From CAZXVW01 sp964644025 (lineage in GTDB: Bacteria > Acidobacteriota > Terriglobia > Bryobacterales > Bryobacteraceae): a stretch of DNA of 22,953 nucleotides. Below are positions 15,809 to 22,953 of the stretch, one piece after another. Where the stretch lies: assembly GCA_964644025.1 (NCBI GenBank), contig CAZXVW010000050.1:1-22953 (forward strand), in the 5' to 3' direction. Made by a program: the position numbers and the translations under genes. The first letter of the stretch is position 1; each line of letters starts with the position of its first letter. The notes under the pieces are model-generated. The model searched no databases and had not been told where the DNA came from. It saw only the letters and a program-made list of their open reading frames with translations.

Positions 15809-16816
15809 ATGAAGGTGTACGAAATCGAGCAAGCAGCCGGCATTGACGCCTTGCGGTTGACCGAGCGAGCGGAGCCGAAGCCCGGCCCAGGCCAGGTGCT
15901 GGTTACTATCAAGGCGGTTTCGCTGAACTACCGGGACCTGGTGGTGGTCAAAGGCGGTTACGGGCGGGGGCTAAAGCTGCCGCTTGTTCCGGCCTCGGAC
16001 GCGGCCGGCGAGGTGACCGCGGTGGGTGGGGGTGTAACGCGCGTGCGGCCGGGCGACCGGGTAGCGGCGATCTTCATGCAGTCCTGGGTGTCCGGACGCC
16101 TGGATGCAGCCGGCGCGGCCTCGGCGCTGGGAGGCGCCATCGACGGGGTGCTGGCCGAGCAGGCCGTATTCGGCGAGCAAGGCCTGGTGCGGGTGCCGGA
16201 GCACCTGAGCTGGGAGGAGGCGGCCACGCTCCCCTGCGCGGCCGTGACCGCCTGGAACGCGCTGGTGGTCAGCGGGGGGATTCAGCCCGGCGATACGGTG
16301 TTGACGCTCGGCTCCGGCGGGGTTTCCGTTTTTGCGTTGCAGTTTGCGAAACTCTCGGGCGCCAAGGTCATCGCAACATCTGGCAGCGATGAAAAACTTG
16401 CGACATTAGAATCACTTGGCGCTTCGCACCTCATCAATTACAAGAAGACTCCGCAGTGGAGCAAAGCGGTACGGGAAGCCACCGGGGGTGAGGGCGTGGA
16501 TCACGTGGTCGAGGTGGGCGGCGCCGGAACGCTCGAGCAAAGCCTACGCTCGGTTCGCCTGGGTGGCACGGTGAACCTGATCGGGGTACTGGCCGGCCGG
16601 GGTGAGTTCAATCCCAACTGGATTTTCATGAAAAACATCCGGGTCCAGGGCATCTACGTGGGTTCCCGGGAGATGTTCGAAGCGATGGCGCGGGCGATCG
16701 CCGTCAACCGGCTGCACCCGGTCATTGACCGGGTATTCGCCTTCGAGCAAGCACGGGAAGCCATGCATTACTTGGAATCGGGCGCCCACCTGGGCAAGGT
16801 GGTCATTCGGGTATAA
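15809..16816 (+). CDS. Medium-chain dehydrogenase/reductase, zinc-independent (quinone-oxidoreductase-like)
   Basis: A 335-aa MDR-superfamily enzyme. The N-terminal GroES-like half has 'PGPGQVLVTIKAVSLNYRDL' and 'VPASDAAGEVTAVG...VRPGDRVA'. The NAD(P)-binding half begins 'PGDTVLTLGSGGVSVFALQFAK' (the GxGGVS motif of this group), then 'VDHVVEVGGAGTLEQSL' and 'GGTVNLIGVL'. The 'LNYRDL' stretch replaces the Cys/His zinc-ligand region and the structural-zinc Cys lobe is missing, so it should not need zinc. The substrate cannot be told. AGGA 8 nt upstream of ATG 15809 is a good ribosome site. It is likely in an operon with the DUF4019 gene. Confidence 0.92.
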   Translation: MKVYEIEQAAGIDALRLTERAEPKPGPGQVLVTIKAVSLNYRDLVVVKGGYGRGLKLPLVPASDAAGEVTAVGGGVTRVRPGDRVAAIFMQSWVSGRLDAAGAASALGGAIDGVLAEQAVFGEQGLVRVPEHLSWEEAATLPCAAVTAWNALVVSGGIQPGDTVLTLGSGGVSVFALQFAKLSGAKVIATSGSDEKLATLESLGASHLINYKKTPQWSKAVREATGGEGVDHVVEVGGAGTLEQSLRSVRLGGTVNLIGVLAGRGEFNPNWIFMKNIRVQGIYVGSREMFEAMARAIAVNRLHPVIDRVFAFEQAREAMHYLESGAHLGKVVIRV

Positions 16817-16863
16817 AAGCGAGCGCCCTTTGCCTGACCGCCGGCCGGCGGGTACGATACAGG

Positions 16864-18243
16864 ATGATGCGATGGTGCCTCATCGTGGGGCTGCTGGCGC
16901 TGGGCGCCTGTTCCCTCCAGCCCGAAATGCCGGCGTTACCGGATCGGGAAGCGCTGCCGCTGGGCGCGGAAGTGGATTCGGCGTATGAGAAGGTGGTCGC
17001 CCACCCGCGGGAGGCCGAAGCCAACGGAAAGCTGGGGATGGTTCTCCACCGGCGGGACAATTACGCCCTGGCGGAAATCCTGTACCACCGGGCGTTCCTG
17101 CTGGAGCCGGGGGCGTTTCGCTGGATTTACTACATCGCGGAAGCGCAGGCTTCCCAGGACAACTACGACGCGGCGGTAGCAACCCTGCGCCACGCCCTGC
17201 GCCAGGATCCTTCCTATGTACCGGCCAAATTGCGGCTGGCCGAGTTGACCTTCCGGATGGGAAACCTGGTGGAGAGCGAACAGATCTACCAGCAATTGAC
17301 GGGAAACGAGGAAGCCGCGGCGACGGCCAACTACTGGCTGGGCCGGATTGAGGCCCGGCAGGGGCATCCGGAGGAGGCGATGGAATTCTACCGCCGGGCT
17401 TGTGAGCGGTTCCCGGCTTACGGGCCAGCGCATTTCGCCCTCGGGTCGGCCGCTGCACAAACAGGTGAGGAGGAAACGGCACGGGAACACTTCATTCTTG
17501 CCGAGAAATACAAGATGCAGGTTCCTCCGATCTCGGATCCGCTGCTGGCCGCCATCCGGGGCGAGAGCACGCGGGCGTCGGATTACTTGAGAAGGGGCTA
17601 CGAACTGGAGTCAAGGGGGAAAATCAAGGAGGCGGCGCAGGAATACGAGAAAGCGCTGCGGATCGACTCCCGGGCCGCGGAGGCTCACGCGCGGCTGGTC
17701 CGGATCGCGGCCGAGCTGGGCCAGCCGGCCGAAGCCGAGAAACACTACCGGAAGGCGGCTGCACTGGACCCGGATGCGGCCGACGCCTACAGCAATTACG
17801 GCGCGGTACTTCTGCAGCAGAAGCGCTACCAGGAAGCCCGGACGGCGTTTGAGCGGGCGTTGGCCGTCGATCCTTACCACCCGGAAGCCCTGATGCATCT
17901 CGCCTATCTCCAGGAGATCGAACACCAGCCGCAGCCGGCCGAGCGCAACTACCGGGAGGCGATTCAATGCAGGCCGGGCTACCGGGAAGCTCATCTGCGC
18001 CTGGGGAGCCTGCTGCGGAAGCTGGGACGGTACGAGGAAGCCGCAAAGCAGTTCGACGCGGCGCTGGAGAAGCGCGATGAGAAAACGCCACGGTTGCTGT
18101 ACGAGATCGCGGTCGAGTATGGATACGCGGGCAACGCCCGGCAAGCCAGGACGTACCTGGCCGAGGCGCGGCGGCTGGCCGCCCGGTACGGGCAGGTAAA
18201 ACTGCTGGACGAGATCGACAAGCAAAGCCGCGGCCGCTGGTGA
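16864..18243 (+). CDS. TPR-repeat lipoprotein
   Basis: A 459-aa protein. The N-terminus (MMRWCLIVGLLALGAC) is a lipoprotein signal with lipobox LGAC, Cys16 being the likely lipidated residue. Nearly all of the rest is tetratricopeptide repeats: I can follow about nine to ten 34-residue units with the usual W/L/G/Y/A/F/A/P spacing (for example 'AEILYHRAFLLEP', 'AAQEYEKALRIDS', 'ARTAFERALAVDP'). The break near residues 215-240 divides two repeat blocks. It is probably a periplasmic or outer-membrane scaffold; the partner is unknown. Its stop lies 3 nt from the stop of the convergent peptidase gene, inside a hairpin. Confidence 0.9.
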   Translation: MMRWCLIVGLLALGACSLQPEMPALPDREALPLGAEVDSAYEKVVAHPREAEANGKLGMVLHRRDNYALAEILYHRAFLLEPGAFRWIYYIAEAQASQDNYDAAVATLRHALRQDPSYVPAKLRLAELTFRMGNLVESEQIYQQLTGNEEAAATANYWLGRIEARQGHPEEAMEFYRRACERFPAYGPAHFALGSAAAQTGEEETAREHFILAEKYKMQVPPISDPLLAAIRGESTRASDYLRRGYELESRGKIKEAAQEYEKALRIDSRAAEAHARLVRIAAELGQPAEAEKHYRKAAALDPDAADAYSNYGAVLLQQKRYQEARTAFERALAVDPYHPEALMHLAYLQEIEHQPQPAERNYREAIQCRPGYREAHLRLGSLLRKLGRYEEAAKQFDAALEKRDEKTPRLLYEIAVEYGYAGNARQARTYLAEARRLAARYGQVKLLDEIDKQSRGRW

Positions 18244-18265
18244 GGCTCAGGGCTCCGGCGGCCGC
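18230..18265. terminator. Convergent-junction hairpin containing both stop codons (TPR/peptidase)
   Basis: GCGGCCGCTGG (18230-18240) pairs with CCGGCGGCCGC (18255-18265): eight perfect pairs, one T-G wobble and two more pairs, with a 14-nt loop. The plus-strand stop (18241-18243) and the minus-strand stop (18247-18249) both lie in the loop. There is no T-run. It is a likely bidirectional 3'-end element, like that at 7209-7232. Confidence 0.5.
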
Positions 18266-19326
18266 AGCGCGCCGTGGGCTTTCAAAATGCGGATGGTGGC
18301 TTCGATGGGAAGCGCCTGGACGGTGTGCCCGTTGCCGCGCATGGTAGTGGCGCGGAACAAGGAATTATAGATCGCTTCCTCGGTGGCTTCGATTACCGCC
18401 AGGAACAGGGGGGACATCCGGCGGTTGTCGAGGCGTTCCCCACCCGGCGCGGTGGAGAAGGCAATCGCGTAATCCCCGCTGCCGTTCGAGCCGGCCGCCC
18501 CGGTCCGGCCGAGCCCGAGCATGGTGCGGGACGCCATCCGGCGCAGGTTGCGCGCGCTGAGGGGGGCATCGGTGGCCACCACCATGATGATGCTGCCATC
18601 GGCGGGCGGCGGAGGCCCGCCGGAGCGGAGTTTGGCCCCCCCGGGGGCGCCGTTGATGCGCAGATCGCCCCCGAAGTTGGATTGAACCAGTACGCCGACC
18701 GTGTAGCCGTCCGGGACCCGCCGCGAGGAGGTCCCAATTCCACCCTTGAAACCGAAGGCGACTGTGCCCGTGCCGGCGCCGACAGCACCCTCGGGAACTG
18801 GACCGCCGCGCGCGTTTCGAATGGCGGCGAACACCTCGGCGCGGCCGACGTGGCGGCCGCGGATATCGTTGAGGTAACCGTCATTGGTCTCCGCAACGAG
18901 CGGGTTGACGGACTTGACGTTTTCATTGCCAGGCAGAGCCAGCATGTAATCGAGCAGCGCGTCGGCCACGCGGGGAACGTTGAGCGTGGAGGTGAGCAGG
19001 ATCGGGGTTTCGATCTCGCCGAGCTCGTTGACCTGGGTGGAGCCGGCCAGTTTCCCAAAGGCGTTGCCGACGAAGACGGCGCCGGGCACTTTCTGCTGGA
19101 AGAGATTGCCAGCGTGGGGCAGAATGGCGGTGACACCGGTGCGGATGTTTTCACCGCGGATCAGGGTGGCATGGCCGACGCGAACGCCGGCGACGTCGGT
19201 GATGGCATTGAGCGGCCCGGTGGGCAACCGGCCGACCACGATGCCCAGGTCCCGGGCGCGGGGACGCTCGGCGGCGTTCTGCGCCGGCACGGCCAGAGCG
19301 GCGAGCAGGAAAATCAGCAACAGCAC
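18247..19326 (-). CDS. Secreted P1-family (S58, DmpA-like) aminopeptidase
   Basis: A 359-aa protein with a hydrophobic signal peptide (ending near AVPAQ). 'NAITDVAGVRVGHATL' near the start of the mature part, 'GAVGAGTGTVAFGFKGG' in the middle and 'DGSIIMVVATDAPL' are characteristic of DmpA-type L-aminopeptidase/D-esterases. These are made as a precursor that cuts itself before a Ser, which becomes the catalytic N-terminal nucleophile; here the bond is expected at Gly244-Ser245. The start is GTG 19326, with AGGG 5 nt upstream. It lies downstream of the ABC exporter on the same strand, with a gap of 64 nt, and might be transcribed with it. Export fits peptide scavenging, which is an inference. 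Confidence 0.93.
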   Translation of the reverse strand: MLLLIFLLAALAVPAQNAAERPRARDLGIVVGRLPTGPLNAITDVAGVRVGHATLIRGENIRTGVTAILPHAGNLFQQKVPGAVFVGNAFGKLAGSTQVNELGEIETPILLTSTLNVPRVADALLDYMLALPGNENVKSVNPLVAETNDGYLNDIRGRHVGRAEVFAAIRNARGGPVPEGAVGAGTGTVAFGFKGGIGTSSRRVPDGYTVGVLVQSNFGGDLRINGAPGGAKLRSGGPPPPADGSIIMVVATDAPLSARNLRRMASRTMLGLGRTGAAGSNGSGDYAIAFSTAPGGERLDNRRMSPLFLAVIEATEEAIYNSLFRATTMRGNGHTVQALPIEATIRILKAHGALRPPEP

Positions 19327-19390
19327 GGTACCCTTTTAGCACAGCGCGGCCGCGGTCCGGGGTTGCCTGCAGTCCAGGCTCAGGCCCGGT

Positions 19391-21217
19391 TCAGCCGGCG
19401 CGGGGAGTGGGAATCTCCTGATCCTTGTATTGAAGCTGGTAGAGCTTCCAGTAAATGCCCCGGCGGGCGATGAGCTCGGCGTGGGTGCCGACCTCGCGCA
19501 GTTGTCCCTTGTGCATGACGAAGATCCGGTTCGCGCTCTGGATCGTCGAAAGGCGGTGGGCAATGATAATCGAGGTGCGGTCTTCCACCAGCCGGGATAG
19601 CGCCTCGCGGATTTGGGATTCGGTTTCGGTATCCACGCTCGAAGTAGCCTCGTCAAGGATCAGGTAGCGCGGATTATGAGCCAGCGCCCGGGCGAAGCTG
19701 ATGAGCTGTTTCTGCCCGGAGGAGATTCCGGCGCCGAGTTCCCGCACGGGATGGGAAAACCCTTCCGGCAGTGAGCGGATGTAGTTCATGAGATTGACCT
19801 GTTCGGCGGCGGCCACGAGCTGCTCCTCGTCAATCCAGTCGGTTCCGAGACGGATGTTCCCTTCAATGGTGCCGGTGAACAGATGCGGCTCCTGGAGAAC
19901 CACGCCGAAGTGGCGCCGCAGGTCCCGGGGGTCCAGGTCGCGGAGGTCGACGCCGCCGATCCGCACACTGCCCCGCGTAACGTCATAAAACCGCAGCAGG
20001 AGGCTGATCAGGGTTGTCTTCCCCGCCCCGGTATGGCCGACGATGGCGATGGTTTCGCCGGGCGCAATGGTGAAGCTGACATCCCGCAGGACCCATTCCT
20101 CGTCCTGGTAAGCGAACCAGACCCGGTCAAACTCAATTGCAGCAGACCCGGGGGGAAACGGCTTCGGCCGGGCCGGGGGCTTGATGGCGACCTCCGTATC
20201 CAGCAGGTCGAAGACGCGCTCGGAAGCCGCCATGGCGGACTGGAGGATGTTGTACTTCTCGCTCAGGTCCTGGATGGGGCGGAAGAAGCGCATGCCGTAC
20301 TGGAAGAAGGCCAACAGGACGCCGAGCGTGATGGCGCCCCGCTGGATCTGGTACCCTCCGTAACCGAGCAGACCGGCGACGGCGGCCATGCCGATGAATT
20401 CCACCACCGGATAGAACCAGCCGTAGGCGAAGATGGCGTCTTTGTAGGCTTCCATGTGGGAGCGGTTAATGCGGTCGAACTCCCGCCGGCTGCGCTCCTC
20501 GCGGTTGAACAGTTGCAGCACGCTGATGCCGGTGACATGCTCCTGCACATAGGCGTTGATCCGGGCAATGGCGACGCGGATCCGGCGGTAGCTGTCGGAA
20601 ACCGAGCGGCGGAACAAAACGGTGGCGCCGATGACGAAGGGCGCGGCCATCAGCAGCACCAGCGTCAGTTCCGGACTCAGCTCGAACATGGCGACCAGAA
20701 CGAAGCTGAGGAGCAGTACGTCGGCCAGGATGGTGACCAGGCCGGCGGTGAACAGGTTGTTGAGGGTATCGACGTCAGTGGTGACCCGGGTGACCAGGCG
20801 CCCGACCGGGTTGCCGTCGTAGAAGGCGATGTCGAGCCGCTGCAAACAGGCCATGAGCTGGCGCCGCAGGTCAAACATGGCCCGCTGGCCGGTCCATTGC
20901 ATCAGGTACGTCTGGCCGTACTGCATCAGCAGCCCGGCGATGATGACCGCCAGGTAGATGCCCGCCAACTGGGCGAGCCCGGTGGACGGATCCGGGGAAA
21001 GGAAACGGTCCCACGGTAGGTTCAGGTGCAGCGGCACCGGCACCAGGTAGCGGTCGACGGCGGTCTTGATGAGCAGGGGACCGACGATCTGGAGCAAGGA
21101 ATTGGCCAGCAGGAGGAAGAGCGAGACGAGCACCACGTGCCAGTAGGGCCGGAAGTAGCCGAGCAGCCGGGCCATCAGCCGCCGGTCGTAGATCTTGCCC
21201 CGTATCTGCTCTTCCAC
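19391..21217 (-). CDS. ABC transporter, fused permease + ATPase (MsbA/exporter type)
   Basis: A 608-aa half-transporter. The N-terminal part has about six membrane helices (first at about residues 27-50), then an ATPase domain with Walker A GHTGAGKTT (394-402), signature SSGQK (499-503), Walker B LILDEATSSVD (519-529) and H-loop H554. The signature reads ISSGQKQ rather than LSGGQ, a variant common in this exporter subgroup. The start is GTG 21217 (MEEQIRGKIYDRRLM), which matches the usual '..GKaYD.rLM.RLL' N-terminus of relatives; the frame is open to 21355 but the extra residues look non-coding and no strong ribosome site is seen. The substrate (lipid, glycan or drug) cannot be told. The glycosyltransferase gene is directly upstream. 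Confidence 0.92.
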   Translation of the reverse strand: MEEQIRGKIYDRRLMARLLGYFRPYWHVVLVSLFLLLANSLLQIVGPLLIKTAVDRYLVPVPLHLNLPWDRFLSPDPSTGLAQLAGIYLAVIIAGLLMQYGQTYLMQWTGQRAMFDLRRQLMACLQRLDIAFYDGNPVGRLVTRVTTDVDTLNNLFTAGLVTILADVLLLSFVLVAMFELSPELTLVLLMAAPFVIGATVLFRRSVSDSYRRIRVAIARINAYVQEHVTGISVLQLFNREERSRREFDRINRSHMEAYKDAIFAYGWFYPVVEFIGMAAVAGLLGYGGYQIQRGAITLGVLLAFFQYGMRFFRPIQDLSEKYNILQSAMAASERVFDLLDTEVAIKPPARPKPFPPGSAAIEFDRVWFAYQDEEWVLRDVSFTIAPGETIAIVGHTGAGKTTLISLLLRFYDVTRGSVRIGGVDLRDLDPRDLRRHFGVVLQEPHLFTGTIEGNIRLGTDWIDEEQLVAAAEQVNLMNYIRSLPEGFSHPVRELGAGISSGQKQLISFARALAHNPRYLILDEATSSVDTETESQIREALSRLVEDRTSIIIAHRLSTIQSANRIFVMHKGQLREVGTHAELIARRGIYWKLYQLQYKDQEIPTPRAG

Positions 21218-21237
21218 AGGAACCAGTCTAGCGTGAC

Positions 21238-21288
21238 GCCGCCCGCCCAGGCGACAGGTTCCGGCAGCCGGCGGCGGCCCCGGGCGGC
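21238..21288. repeat. Inverted repeat between glycosyltransferase and ABC transporter genes
   Basis: GCCGCCCG (21238-21245) and CGGGCGGC (21281-21288) are perfect 8-nt inverted repeats around a 35-nt, GC-rich loop. On the minus strand they lie just after the glycosyltransferase stop (21292-21294) and end 20 nt before the ABC gene start. They could attenuate read-through; the loop is long, so confidence is low. Confidence 0.25.
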
Positions 21289-21291
21289 AAA

Positions 21292-22413
21292 TCAGTGCGC
21301 CGCTTCGGCCTGGCGGAGGAAGAAGCGGATGGACTTCTCGGCGGCTGTCTGCCACCGGTAGCGCTCGGCGCGCTGCCGGCCCTCGGCCGAAAGCCTTGTC
21401 CGCAGTTCGGAGGAGAAGAGCACGGTCTCGATTGCCGCGGCCACCGCAGACGGCTCTTTCGGGTCGACCAGGTAAGCTGCCCCGCCGGCGACCTCCGGCA
21501 GACAGGAGGTATTCGAGGTAACCACCGGCGTCCCCGCCGCCATGGCCTGGACCACGGGCAAGCCGAAGCCCTCGTACAGGGAGGGGTAGACGAGCAATTC
21601 GGCGCCCTTGGTAAGTCCAGGCAAGCTGGTTTCGGGAACGTAGCCGAGCCAGCGGACGCCGCCGGTGGAAGCCAGCCTGGCAACCACGTGGTCGCTGTTC
21701 CAGCCGGCCGGGCCGGCAATCACCAGCTCACAATCGCCTTTAGTGCTTTGGCGGACCTGTTGCCAGGCGTCGAGCAACACGCCGAGGTTCTTTCGCGGCT
21801 CGATGCAGCCCAGAAACAGGATGTAGGGCTTCGACAAGCCGCAGTTCCGGCGGCTCCGCTCGGCGGCCTCGCCGTTGACATCGAAAAACTCGTCGGGAAC
21901 ACCGGGATAAATGACTTCGATGTTTTCCTCTGGTATGCCCAGGATTTCGACGCAGTCCCGCCGCGTGCGCTCCGAGATGGCAATCAGGCCGCGTGCCTGC
22001 CGCAGGGTTTCGTTCCCGTAGCGCCGGGTGGCCCGGACGTTGGCCGGGGTGTGCATCTCGGGCAGCAGCCAGCAGGTCATGTCGAACACGGTGGCCGTGA
22101 CGGGCATCTTGCGGGGCAGGTTCCTGAGCAGATGCGAGGCGTGAAACAGATCGGCGCGGCGGGCGAACAGCTCGATGGCGGGACTGTGTCGCACGTTGAC
22201 GAAGTTGGCAAGCACGACCCGGAGCCAGGATCCCAGCGACTGTTTTGGAGAAGCCAGGTGATCGAGCGGCCGTAATTCCCGAAGAAAAGGGTACATGGCG
22301 ATCGTGAGGCCGGAGGGCCGTGCACGCAAAAGAGCCTTCAGCCAGCCGTGCTCGTAGCTCTTGACGCCGCCGCCGCGGACCAGCAGCGGCGTCGCATCGA
22401 TCACAATTCGCAT
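21292..22413 (-). CDS. Glycosyltransferase, GT4-like (GT-B fold)
   Basis: A 373-aa protein starting MRIVIDATPLLVRGGGVKSY, with a Gly-rich first loop as in GT-B enzymes. The C-terminal half has 'PYILFLGCIEPRKNLGVLLDAW', 'VRWLGYVPE' and 'YPSLYEGFGLPVVQAMAAGTPVVTSN', the nucleotide-sugar binding region of family 4. The usual E-x7-E motif is E281-x7-Q289 here, so the second acidic residue is replaced by Gln. It probably adds a sugar in surface polysaccharide or glycolipid synthesis, in the cytoplasm. The start is ATG 22413 with a weak AGG upstream. A weak -10-like TATAAC lies on the minus strand at about 22428-22433, with no -35 at the proper distance. Confidence 0.92.
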   Translation of the reverse strand: MRIVIDATPLLVRGGGVKSYEHGWLKALLRARPSGLTIAMYPFLRELRPLDHLASPKQSLGSWLRVVLANFVNVRHSPAIELFARRADLFHASHLLRNLPRKMPVTATVFDMTCWLLPEMHTPANVRATRRYGNETLRQARGLIAISERTRRDCVEILGIPEENIEVIYPGVPDEFFDVNGEAAERSRRNCGLSKPYILFLGCIEPRKNLGVLLDAWQQVRQSTKGDCELVIAGPAGWNSDHVVARLASTGGVRWLGYVPETSLPGLTKGAELLVYPSLYEGFGLPVVQAMAAGTPVVTSNTSCLPEVAGGAAYLVDPKEPSAVAAAIETVLFSSELRTRLSAEGRQRAERYRWQTAAEKSIRFFLRQAEAAH

Positions 22414-22621
22414 GAGCCTATGCTTTGTTATACTTCAACGCGGACAAGTTTGGGAAGCGAGGTTTCGGCTGAATTCGCCGTGGAGGCTGCGGAACATCCT
22501 CGCACGAGGGCGAGCTTGCCGATAGGCCTGCGCAATGACTGCGGCAAGTTATCCCGGTTTCGCGGCCCGCCGGGCAGTTCCTTTACGACAAACATATGCC
22601 GGTACACTAGAAGTTGTAACC
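22414..22621. other. Divergent intergenic region, glycosyltransferase / surface-glycan-type gene
   Basis: About 208 nt between divergent starts. It is somewhat AT-richer near both ends. On the plus strand TACACT (22603-22608) could be a -10 for the right-hand gene, with TTTACG (22582-22587) as a poor -35 at 15-nt spacing. Short ORFs inside it lack ribosome sites and I do not accept them. Confidence 0.4.
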
Positions 22622-22953
22622 ATGTCGAGTGAAGGCCAGCGCCAGGCGCTTTCGATTCCCGAAGTAGTGGCGGAACTGAGGCGGCGGATCAAGAGTTCGG
22701 TGCGTGCCGCCTCTGATGAGCCGTTCCGTGAGGAAGAGTACCTGCAGCTCTACCCGGATGTCGCCGAAGCGGTCCGCGCGAAACGGTTCCGAAGCGCCCG
22801 GGAACATTGGGAAAAGCATGGGCGGGCCGAGGGCCGGAGAGGCACAATTGAAACCGCGGAATCAGCGCGGATGATGAGTGAGAAACTTCAAGAAGTGGCA
22901 AAGGAGGTGGCCGCAGCCGTCAAGGTCCGAGCCGTGAGGAACCAATCCGAACC
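22622..22953 (+). CDS. Protein with N-terminal YPDVAxAV/HGRAEGR motif, probably surface-glycan enzyme (3' end beyond window)
   Basis: The frame opens at ATG 22622 and continues through the window edge (110 codons). After about 35 residues comes 'EEYLQLYPDVAEAVRAKRF' then 'SAREHWEKHGRAEGRR', a motif I know from the N-termini of bacterial glycosyltransferases and sugar- or SAM-dependent methyltransferases and from some surface proteins. The following stretch is Lys/Glu/Ala-rich and helical ('MSEKLQEVAKEVAAAV'). The catalytic part is not visible, so no activity can be assigned. The ribosome site is weak (AGAAG about 8 nt before the ATG). Its position beside a glycosyltransferase fits a polysaccharide locus. 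Confidence 0.72.
   Translation, partial: MSSEGQRQALSIPEVVAELRRRIKSSVRAASDEPFREEEYLQLYPDVAEAVRAKRFRSAREHWEKHGRAEGRRGTIETAESARMMSEKLQEVAKEVAAAVKVRAVRNQSE

Noticed and set aside
18274..19473. 399-codon plus-strand frame opposite the P1 peptidase
   Set aside because: The minus-strand gene has clear DmpA-family motifs and a signal peptide; the opposite frame is Gly/Ala/Val-rich without a domain.
22348..22632. 94-codon plus-strand frame in the gap before the right-hand gene
   Set aside because: It overlaps the glycosyltransferase start and the next gene's start, lacks a ribosome site and has no family resemblance.

Overview
The window looks like a chromosomal segment from a GC-rich member of the Acidobacteriota, most likely the Bryobacterales/Solibacter group. 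The main pointer is the C-terminal domain of the first large secreted protein (roughly residues 793-1007 of the gene at 321-3344). It matches the 'NAASF...GxNLA...GLGPV' pattern of the TIGR03437 family, which is greatly expanded in those genomes. This assignment is inferred from remembered family patterns, not from a search. I see no insertion sequence, integrase, tRNA, rRNA or CRISPR array.

Layout. (1) 1-267, minus: start of a zinc-ribbon + AIM24-type protein, cut by the window edge, divergent from a 1007-aa secreted, HExxH-containing, multidomain protein (321-3344). (2) 3461-7212, plus: yceD (DUF177), rpmF (L32), plsX and a dsbD-type thiol:disulfide interchange protein, closely spaced behind a promoter with a perfect TATAAT. 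(3) 7229-13587, minus: a compact flagellar basal-body/export operon in the order flgB-flgC-fliE-fliF-fliG-fliH-fliI-fliJ, preceded on the same strand by a small YkgJ-type Cys-cluster protein (13786-14202). (4) 14366-18243, plus: a Tat-signal protein of unknown function, a secreted DUF4019 protein, an MDR-type oxidoreductase and a TPR lipoprotein. (5) 18247-22413, minus: a secreted DmpA-type P1 peptidase, an ABC exporter and a family-4-like glycosyltransferase. (6) 22622 to the right edge, plus: the N-terminus of a protein with the 'YPDVAxAV...HGRAEGR' motif often found on surface-glycan enzymes.

How the genes work together. YceD and L32 belong to ribosome assembly, and PlsX feeds phospholipid synthesis; yceD-rpmF-plsX is a widely conserved operon. 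DsbD is coupled to it with a 1-nt gap. The flagellar operon encodes proximal rod (FlgB, FlgC), rod/MS-ring adaptor (FliE), MS ring (FliF), switch (FliG) and the export ATPase complex (FliH, FliI, FliJ). Many junctions overlap or are very short, which suggests translational coupling. The right end probably begins a cell-surface polysaccharide region.

Most of the window is ordinary housekeeping or flagellar sequence, and I did not find a convincing new defence or mobile system. The points most worth a second look are an L32 that has lost three of its four zinc-ligand cysteines, GC-rich hairpins that contain both stop codons at the two convergent gene junctions, the YkgJ protein beside the flagellar operon, and the unclassified Tat-exported protein.
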